From: Dastarcus helophoroides
Lineage: Eukaryota; Arthropoda; Insecta; Coleoptera; Bothrideridae
Reading direction: 5' to 3'
Length of the DNA: 64,000 nt
Assembly (NCBI GenBank): GCA_028583605.1
Contig: CM053332.1
Span: 18,579,555-18,643,554 of the forward strand
Numbering within the stretch: position 1 is the stretch's first letter; each line of letters begins with the position of its first letter. Both the position numbers and the translations under genes were made by a program. This document shows, in pieces, positions 57,305 to 64,000 of this stretch. Below the pieces are notes generated by a model. The model ran no database searches. It was not told the origin of the DNA and was given only the letters and a program-made list of their open reading frames with translations.

Positions 57305-59050
57305 TTTTGTCGAAACTAAAAGTTTTATCAACATTTTCTTTTCTTTCGAAATTACTTTACAAATTCTATCAAAATTTAAATGTATCTGAACATTTGGAGT
57401 TTTTTTTTAATTCGTCTTGTTCTCGTTCAAATTTATTACCAAAATTCAACTTTTTTGGAAAAATGTAACTTTTTAAAAGTTCGGCGATTTCTTCTAAGCT
57501 TTCAATTTTTTATAATTTCTCTTTTCGAAATTTTATAATTTGTCACAAAATTTAAATTTGTCTAAAAATTTCAAATTTTAAGTTTGTTCTGAGTTTGAAT
57601 CTACTGTCGAAATTCGACGTCATTTTTTAATTTTTTTCTTTTTTGAGATCTTTTCACAAATTTATTTTTTTCAAAATCACTTTTTTTCAAATTTCGGTAT
57701 TTTCTGGGGACTTTAACTTTTATTTCGAATTAAATTCATCTATTTGCAAACCTCAAAATTTGATTTTTATCTTAAAATTTAACTTTCTCTGGGAAATTTT
57801 GACCTTCTTTTAAAATTCAATACTTTTCTCGAAACTGGAAGTTTTATCGACGTTCTCTTTTCGTTCGAAATTATTTTACGAATTTTCTCAAAATTCGAAT
57901 TTATCAGAAAATTTGGGTTCTTTTTTCAATCGCCTGGTTCTAGAAATTTCAAAATTCTTGTCAAAATTTAAATTTCCCTGGAAAATTGCAAATTTTTTGT
58001 CGAAATTACGAGCTTTTCTTAAAATTTTGACTTTTTCCTTAAATATTTCCTAAAATTTAACTCTTTTTTTTTCTCTGAAAAACTTCAACCTCCATTCTCT
58101 TTTCTTTCGAAATTATTTAACGAATTTTCTCAAAATTCGAATTTATCAGAAAATTTGGATTCTTTTTTTAATCGCCTGGTTCTAGAAATTTCAAAATTCT
58201 TCTCAAAATTTAAATTTCCCTAGAAAATTGCAAATTTTTTGTCGAAATTTCGAGCTTTTCTTAAAATTTTGACTTTTTCCCTAAAATGTTTCCTAAAATT
58301 TGACTCTTTTCTTTTTCCCTGAAAAACTTTTTAAAGTTTGATAATTTTATTTAAGCTTTCAGTTTATTTTTACAATTTCTCTTTCTGATATTTTACAGTT
58401 TTTCAAAAAATTTAAATATGGCTAAAAATTTCAAGTTCTCAATTTGTTCCAAGTTTTAATCTATTGTCGAAATTCGACATTTTGTTTCCAAAGTTTTACA
58501 TTTTTTTGAGAAGTTTTCACAAATTCATTTTTTTCGAAATCTCTTCCCTTTTCTCAATTTTTTCGAAATCTCTTCCTTTTTCTCCTATTTCGGCTTTTTC
58601 TGGAAATGTTAGCTTTTATGACATTTGATGTTTCTGCAAATTTAGATTTTTTTTCTCACAAAAGTAATTTAACAAAATTTCAAGGCTGTAGAAAATTTAC
58701 GAATGAAAAAGTAAAAATCATGAGAAAAATATATTTTTAGAAATTTCGACTCTCCAAATTGGTCTTTTTCTAGAAATTTCAAATGTCATGCGTTTTTTCA
58801 AAATACTAATACAAATCAATCAAAAATTTCAAAAAAAAATTTCTTCAAATCATAACTTTTTTGTCAAAATTTAAACAAAACTTAAAAATTCCTATAAAAG
58901 TATTTTTGCAAATTTCGACTTCTGTAGGTCACTTGTTTAATGAGTACTCATTTTCTGTGTGTCTGTCCACTCTATCTTTTATTTATTTATTTTTTTAGTG
59001 GAATTTAAAAAGCCGCATGCGGCTCGCGAGCCGCGGTTTGCCGACCCCTG
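57305..59050. mobile_element. Truncated copy of the 8.4-kb hAT-like element
   Basis: The right end GCCGCGGTTTGCCGACCCCTG at 59,050 and the preceding CGACTTCTGTAGGTCACTTG with AATGAGT match 26,940-27,088. The interior (CTATTGTCGAAATTCGACAT near 58,455) matches the 645-bp array. GTCTAAAG follows the right end; no left terminus or second GTCTAAAG was found, so the left part is lost, with the break near 57,305. Confidence 0.85.
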
Positions 59051-59384
59051 GTCTAAAGTCATTTTCTGTTTCTAGTCAATTTCGATTCAAAATTCGTAAC
59101 TGTTTTCAAAATTTCAAATTTCTTTTCTCGAAAATCGTTGCAAATTTTATTAAAAAGGTTAAAAATTTCTCCAGACGTTTCGACTTTCCTGTCGAAATAT
59201 AATCCTTTGTATTTCTAGAGATTTCTACTTTTGCCTTGATTTTCGTTTTTTTTTAATTAAAATTTCAACTTTTTTTCTAAATGATTAACATTTTTTATGT
59301 TCGACTTTAGTCTTAAAATTCCACTTTTTATTTTAAAACTTAACTCGTACTAAAAAAATGTCTCGTTTTGAGGCTCCTTTTTTA
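59051..59384. repeat. T-rich filler
   Basis: Resumes the duplication-unit sequence (CATTTTCTGTTTCTAGTCAA) that the truncated element interrupts. No gene. Confidence 0.65.
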
Positions 59385-59665
59385 AGTTTAATCCACTGGC
59401 AAAGGGTAACCCCATTATGCTTTCAAAGCACTGCGAGTAGGACGCAAAAACAAGGATACATGGCGATGAATCGCCTTCTTAAACAAGAATAGGTTTTAAT
59501 TTTTGGGGAAAATTCCTTTCGGTAACAAGTTCTATAACTTGAAAGTTCTATAGAACTGTCTTCGTAGACAGAAGTCCTCACTGTGTCAAGCTGGACCGCA
59601 CAGGAATTTGCTGTCTCCGACTGTCTAGTACGCCTCAAGAATCTTGCCCTTGGGGGGCTCAGATT
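59385..59665 (+). repeat. Dispersed repeat R280, copy 3
   Basis: TTTAATCCACTGGCAAAGGG to CTCAAGAATCTTGCCCTTGG, parallel to 1,990-2,275. A 71-codon minus-strand frame here is a by-product. Confidence 0.75.
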
Positions 59666-60285
59666 GTTTTGGAAATTTGAATTTTTTAATTCGACTATTT
59701 TTAGATGAAATTTTTTTCCAATTCTTAAAATTTCAGTATTCTTAAATTGGGTTTTTTTTCAAAATTTCGAATTCTTTCTAAAATTAAACTTTTGTTGGAA
59801 AATTTGACTTTCTCGTGGAAAAAGCTATCATATTTCTACAAAAATTAACATTTTTTTTAACAAAGTCTTTTTTTGGAATTTACATTTCTCGTTTTTTTTT
59901 TTAATTTGAATTTTTTAATCCGACTATTTTCAGATGAATTTTTTTTTCGATTCTTAAGGTCTCAGTTTATTCTTAAATTGGGTCCTTTTTTTTAAATTTT
60001 GAATTCTTCACGAAATTAAACTTTTGTTTGAAAATTTGACTTTCTCTTGGAAAAAGCTATCATATTTCTACAAAAATTAACATTTTTTTTAACAAAGTCT
60101 TTTTTTGCAATTTACATTTCTTAATATTTCTCAAAGCTTGGTTTTTTGGGGTCAGTTAAAATTCCGCATTTTATGTTTTACGAAATTTCGATTTTCTCCT
60201 TGAAATCTTTCTTTTCCTGAAGTTTCACTATTTTTTTTTTTTTTTTTCAGAAATCAGGTCGAAATTTTATGCAGAGTGTGCCGAA
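59666..60285. repeat. T-rich filler, two similar units
   Basis: AAAAAGCTATCATATTTCTA near 59,818 recurs near 60,052, period about 234 bp. No gene. Confidence 0.75.
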
Positions 60286-60574
60286 TTTGGGTTAAAAGGT
60301 TTTATTATCGAATGCTATATCCAAAAATATGTATAGAGTTTCATATATATCTATATTAGGAGAAGCTTCGTTTTCGAGATACAGGGTGTTAAAGGTAAAA
60401 TCGAAATAAGGGTTTTTCATTGATTTTATCGAAATGTGACAAGATAAATAACTCAAATTTGGCACACCTATTTAGATTTTGATGTTTTATTTAATAAACT
60501 GTAGAATTCAATTTAATGTGGATCAGTGGTAGGTAAAACTAGAGAGAGCTTGATAAAATTGTCTCTACATTTAT
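60286..60574. repeat. Dispersed-repeat motif region
   Basis: GTTTTCGAGATACAGGGTGT near 60,370 with CAAATTTGGCACACCTAT at 60,455 and an inverted-like GTGTGCCGAATTTGGGTTA at 60,277. This is a recurrent motif pair in insect repeats; the paired ends suggest a short element of about 200 bp, but its family is unknown to me. Confidence 0.5.
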
Positions 60575-60577
60575 TTT

Positions 60578-60830
60578 TTGTGGAATAGACTGGTCCTTGG
60601 CTATCTTCAAAAATTTAAATACAAACCTTGCCCATGAAACCAAAAAAAGATTAAAAAACACAACAACAAAGCTTGCTCTAGCGGGTTTCGATAGCGAAGC
60701 TATCATCTTCAGGGAGTTACTGAATGATTTGAATATGAGAGCTTGGCTATCCAAATGCGTTAGAGTAACCTTTGTCGTGATTTCTAATCTTCCCTGGTTT
60801 CAGGAGACAAGATTTGTATTTCAATTTTTT
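60578..60830. mobile_element. Foldback element FB, near-complete copy
   Basis: TGGAATAGACTGGTCCTTGG on the left and a right arm ending GAGACAAGATTTGTATTTCA. More diverged than most copies. Confidence 0.82.
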
Positions 60831-62093
60831 ATCTATTAATCTATTACATTGATTTTGCTTGTCAAGGATAATTTTTTTTTCTAAAAACTGAAATCTTCCG
60901 CCTAGTTTTAAAATGTACTGATTGCTCTGTTGGTTAAGAAAGGGATAAATAGTTTTTAATTAAGATTGAAGATAAAAAAAAGATTTAGATACTCCCTTAA
61001 CGTGACAACACTCTAAAGGCCTAAGTTATATCACGAGACAGTTCAACTCTTCAGTAAGGTTTCCAAATCACTGAAAGGTAGGTCCAAATAATTTCTATCT
61101 CGCTCTGCGATACTTCACCGAACAATTTGTATAAAAATACAATCTGCATCCTAATTGGATCAATATATCACTTGGGCGCCCGCGACAACAAAAGCAAAGA
61201 AATGGGATGAACCGCAATGACGGACGAAAACAACAAATGACGACAACAAGATCTGAATTCTAATTATGCAACGGTACGGATCAAGTGCTCGCTGAAATAA
61301 AATATGCGTCAGATTTTAATGAAAAACGAAACCTTGAATACAAAAAAAAATGTGCCCGAAACGAAACGAGAAACTAGCGAGAATCGCTGAAAAATACGAA
61401 CACGAGCGTCTCTAATCGCTGAGTAAGGATTTCTAATTAGAGCATTTTTGATGTCTGCATTTTATGCAAGTCGAGATAAAAGATTCGTTTCGTAGCGAAA
61501 CTAAAGCCATAATTTGAGGATTTGAGAGAGTTGGCCGTTTCTAGCTTCTTTAAGCATAATACGAAATTTAATTGTCACTTTAAATTATTAAGTGAATTCG
61601 GGTGGAAGAATGAAAGAGGTGAACTGAACTCGGACTTAATTTATTCGTTTTTCAGAACTTTGTTACTTCACGGGAATATTCAAAACAAACTGAAGTAATT
61701 AACAGAATCTTAAAAGCTTAATAGAACGCTTTTGGTCCAGACCATTTTTATTCTAATAAGAGGGGATTTGAACCTTTATTTAGTATTATTTAAGTACCTA
61801 TAAGTCATGACTTATAGTTACTAAATCTTTTTTCGACTTTGTTCTCGAAATTGCCCTACTGCGAGCATATTTTTTAAAAGTTTCGAATTTCGTTTCAAAA
61901 TTCACCTTTTTTCCCGTTTTCGTCATTTTTCTCAAACAGTGGCTTTTACTGAAAATGTTATTCATTTTTTTGTGAAAATTCTCCTGTTTCTTAAAATTCA
62001 GCTATTTCGATGTTTATCTTAAAATGGGATATTTTATTATAGTGCCTACAAATTTTGCACTTATGATACACGTGATTTATAGGTATAATTACA
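60831..62093. other. Non-coding flank or intron next to the receptor exon
   Basis: No supported coding sequence. I looked on the minus strand for the TM6 (FxxCWxP) and TM7 (NPxxY) exon of the receptor and did not find it. 61,840-62,030 carries a short stretch of the T-rich degenerate repeat seen through the window. The rest looks like ordinary low-copy AT-rich DNA, consistent with intron. Confidence 0.5.
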
Positions 62094-62163
62094 CTTACCG
62101 TTCATATTTAGTTCAGTGGCAGCCTTACTGTTGCAGTCCCTGCTATTTAGTGCTGTGTTGTAC
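62094..62163 (-). other. Octbeta2R: Probable end of the octopamine receptor exon, with splice donor CG|GTAAGTGT
   Basis: On the minus strand the sequence CGGTAAGTGT is a near-consensus 5' splice donor; the last exon base would be 62,099. The stretch between the in-frame TGA and this donor is open in the frame shifted by one base and encodes a polar, Ser/Asn-rich segment, as expected for intracellular loop 3. The donor and open frame are seen directly. That this is the true exon end, reached through a one-base indel or an unrecognised splice, is inference. Confidence 0.55.
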
Positions 62164-63102
62164 TCAGGTGACCGTTGTTCCATAGGAAACAGCCGATCCA
62201 CTGCTAGTGCTCCTTCTCCCATTTATTTGCCCTATCGTTGTTAGCTCGCCATCAGACGGATGTAGATAATGATCACCGAACTTATCCCTATACGACGTCC
62301 GGTGTTGGTGTATTGAATTCAGTATGATATTAGACGAAGTTCTAGACAAGGCTTTTCGTTGTCTCACAGCTTCCTTATATATTCTAAAGTACATTGTCAC
62401 CATAACAATACCGGGTATCCAGAAACTTATCGAACTAGATATTATCGCGTAATATTTGTTAACGACAAAACTGCACACATTCGGGTATCTATCGCGTATT
62501 TCCAATTGTTCATCCGTCGTATACCAACCGAGAAAAATCGGGATAAAACTTATCAACGCCGGCATGATCCAAACGTTGGCCAGCATGAAGGAAACAGTGT
62601 TGTGCGTCATAGTGATCGGATACTCCAGAGGCCTCACGATGGCGTAATATCTGTCGACGCTTATGCAACAGAGGTGTAAGATGGAAGCAGTGGAAAAGTA
62701 AACGTCCAGGGAATTCCACACATCGCACATAAACGAACCGAACAACCATTTACCGCCTGTGAGCTCCACGCTAGCGTTGAAGGTCATCGCGCAAAGGGCC
62801 ACCAGGGTATCGGCCAAGGCTAAACTTACAACGTAGTAATTTGTTATCACTCTCAGTTTCCTATGTCTATGAACACTTATTATTACCAACGCATTGCCTA
62901 AAACGGCACTTATTATTATTGTTCCGAATATGAAACCTTTTATTATTAACAGTAAGAGGTCGGCCCAGTCCGGATGAGGATGTTCAATGCTTGTTATATT
63001 CGTGCGGTTAACTAATACCGATGAATTCTGAGCTACCGTCGGAATACTCGTCGCAGTAGCTGAAAGGGTTGCTGAAAAGGAAGCCATGGCGTTTACTATC
63101 AT
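62164..63102 (-). CDS. Octbeta2R: Beta-type octopamine receptor, 5' coding exon (TM1-TM5, start of loop 3); partial
   Basis: Class A GPCR for the monoamine octopamine, a plasma-membrane receptor that in insects couples to Gs and raises cAMP (family knowledge). Numbering from the ATG at 63,102 (A at -3, in-frame stop upstream; a second ATG at 63,087 has a better GCCATGG context): N-glycosylation sequons at N26, N32 and N35; TM1 about 48-74 with GN at 69-70; TM2 with LALAD ending at D98; disulfide Cys 126; amine-binding Asp 133; DRY 150-152; TM4 Trp 178; loop-2 Cys 210; TM5 with Ser 222, 223 and 226 and Pro 230; loop-3 motif [12 protein letters not shown] at 247-258. That loop and the TM3-TM4 region match Octbeta2R better than Octbeta1R or Octbeta3R from memory. 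The frame meets TGA at 62,164-62,166 after 312 codons, before TM6. A strong donor lies 65 bp further and the DNA between is open in another frame, so this is a partial gene with an unresolved exon end. Confidence 0.93.
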   Translation of the reverse strand: MIVNAMASFSATLSATATSIPTVAQNSSVLVNRTNITSIEHPHPDWADLLLLIIKGFIFGTIIISAVLGNALVIISVHRHRKLRVITNYYVVSLALADTLVALCAMTFNASVELTGGKWLFGSFMCDVWNSLDVYFSTASILHLCCISVDRYYAIVRPLEYPITMTHNTVSFMLANVWIMPALISFIPIFLGWYTTDEQLEIRDRYPNVCSFVVNKYYAIISSSISFWIPGIVMVTMYFRIYKEAVRQRKALSRTSSNIILNSIHQHRTSYRDKFGDHYLHPSDGELTTIGQINGRRSTSSGSAVSYGTTVT

Positions 63103-63215
63103 TGTGTTCCATGGACGCTTCAATTCGATTCTCTCCTTCGATCCTCAGTGTTCATCTTATTCTGCTCTATTCGTTCGAGTATCTTCTTTTGGTGTCACAT
63201 TCTATCTGAAACAAT
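63103..63215 (-). promoter_or_regulatory. Octbeta2R: 5' UTR and putative splice acceptor of the octopamine receptor exon
   Basis: On the minus strand TTGTTTCAG, ending at 63,206, is a good 3' splice acceptor. It would start the exon at 63,205 and leave about 100 bases of 5' UTR before the ATG. An in-frame TGA about 45 bases upstream of the ATG shows that the coding frame starts in this exon. Earlier non-coding exons and the promoter would lie to the right, possibly outside the window. Confidence 0.5.
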
Positions 63216-63283
63216 ACGAAACATAACATATCATATCATATCATATCATATCATATCATAATCATATCATATCATATCATATT
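63214..63283. repeat. Pentanucleotide microsatellite (ATCAT)n
   Basis: About 13 units of ATCAT with one interruption near 63,260. It lies just upstream of the putative splice acceptor of the receptor exon, inside the inferred 5' intron. Confidence 0.95.
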
Positions 63284-63384
63284 AATTACTTAATTTCTTG
63301 TAATTTAAAACACAATGAATGTCAAATGCTTGAAACAGTTTAGTTTAAGCGGAAATAATTCTCATCTGCATTAATATTGAGTTG

Positions 63385-63685
63385 CTGTGATAGAAATCGC
63401 GGGGAACATGGACCACCTTGTAGTAACCCAGTGTAGTCATGGCGGTCACTCATATGCACATGTCTAGTCTAGAATCTACTAGAGGATTTCCGAGTGGAAA
63501 CTTTGCAAAGAACTGCCCGGTATAAATACACATGCACTCAAATTGTGACTAAATCAGTGCAGAATTCGGTATTCGAATATTCAGTATTTAGTAAATAATC
63601 TTGTTCGCTGTTGGAGTATAGTTTAAATAAAGTGTTTTAAGTTTACTGAATTTTTAACAGGTAAAAATATTACAATATGTGCTTT
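63385..63685 (+). mobile_element. Possible solo LTR or promoter-like unit
   Basis: Contains a TATA-like GGTATAAATACA near 63,520, an initiator-like TCAGT about 35 bases downstream and an AATAAA near 63,628, in the order expected for the U3-R-U5 of an LTR. A start at TGTGATAG and an end near TTACA would give TG...CA ends, but I see no clean target duplication. It points away from the receptor gene. It could instead be a genuine promoter. Confidence 0.35.
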
Positions 63686-63701
63686 TTTTCAAAATTTGCC
63701 A

Positions 63702-64000
63702 GTGGCGCGCATACAATGAAGGCAAAAAGGCATTGCCTACCCTGATAAAATTGTAAAAGAAAATATAAATAAACATCTACTCGTAAATAAAACTAATTTT
63801 TCAGTAAATAGGTATAGTATTCCTTTTCATTAATACTTTGCTTCTCTTTTAGGCCATTAAATGAAAGGTATAAAACTTTAAAATGTATTAAAGGTTATTG
63901 CAAAGTTAATACGAATACGGTATTATTACAGTGGACCATCACACTTCATCACAGTATTCCTATATAGGTGGCCCATAAACCAAACCAATAGGTGGAATAC
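63702..64000. mobile_element. Left end of a hAT-type element, cut by the window edge
   Basis: CAGTGGCGCGCATAC at 63,702 has the CAGTGGCG start typical of hAT terminal repeats and resembles the termini at 10,598 and 11,597. No other end lies inside the window, so TIR pairing and TSD cannot be tested. Confidence 0.4.

Noticed and set aside
62359..62749. Frames of 63-106 codons overlapping the receptor exon on both strands
   Set aside because: Shadows of the octopamine receptor coding sequence.

Overview
The window is repeat-rich, AT-rich animal DNA, almost certainly from an insect. The only convincing host gene is at the right edge on the minus strand (about 62,099-63,205). It is a coding exon of a beta-type octopamine receptor, closest to the Octbeta2R class, carrying the N-terminus through TM5 and the start of intracellular loop 3. 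A strong GT donor closes the exon at 62,098 and no TM6-TM7 exon could be found below it. Much or all of the remaining 62 kb may therefore be one very large intron, or intron plus intergenic DNA, colonised by repeats. The insect order cannot be fixed from sequence alone.

Layout, left to right. 1-1,700: gene-free DNA with one dispersed-repeat motif. 1,700-9,800: foldback elements, three tandem arrays (about 222, 265-270 and 240 bp units) and strand-biased A-rich filler. 9,860-18,650: dispersed repeats, a 1,000-bp hAT-type element with perfect 8-bp target-site duplication (TSD), a solo LTR, a TA-flanked foldback MITE, a tandem segmental duplication and a G-free ACTACAC microsatellite. 18,674-27,088: an 8.4-kb non-autonomous hAT-like element with matching terminal inverted repeats (TIRs) and a perfect 8-bp TSD, filled with T-rich tandem repeats. 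27,570-28,026: a unit with an intact-looking hammerhead ribozyme. 28,610-34,303: a second large hAT-like element with other TIRs. 34,304-41,020: filler, two near-perfect palindromes, a (CT)n tract and LTR remnants. 41,020-47,942: LINE remnants, a tandem hammerhead repeat array, and an inverted, truncated copy of the second hAT-like element split by a LINE. 48,000-60,830: T-rich filler, another hammerhead unit, foldback copies and a truncated copy of the first large element.

Nothing here works as an operon or pathway. The interest is in the mobile DNA: (i) a hammerhead-bearing repeat family of about 390 bp, tandem in one place and dispersed in others, which looks like a retrozyme or a terminal repeat of a Penelope-like element; (ii) large ORF-free hAT-like elements that carry kilobases of tandem repeats; (iii) a foldback family in about 15 places whose arms carry a splice-acceptor-like sequence. 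Most short open frames in the window are read-throughs of these repeats and are not annotated as genes.
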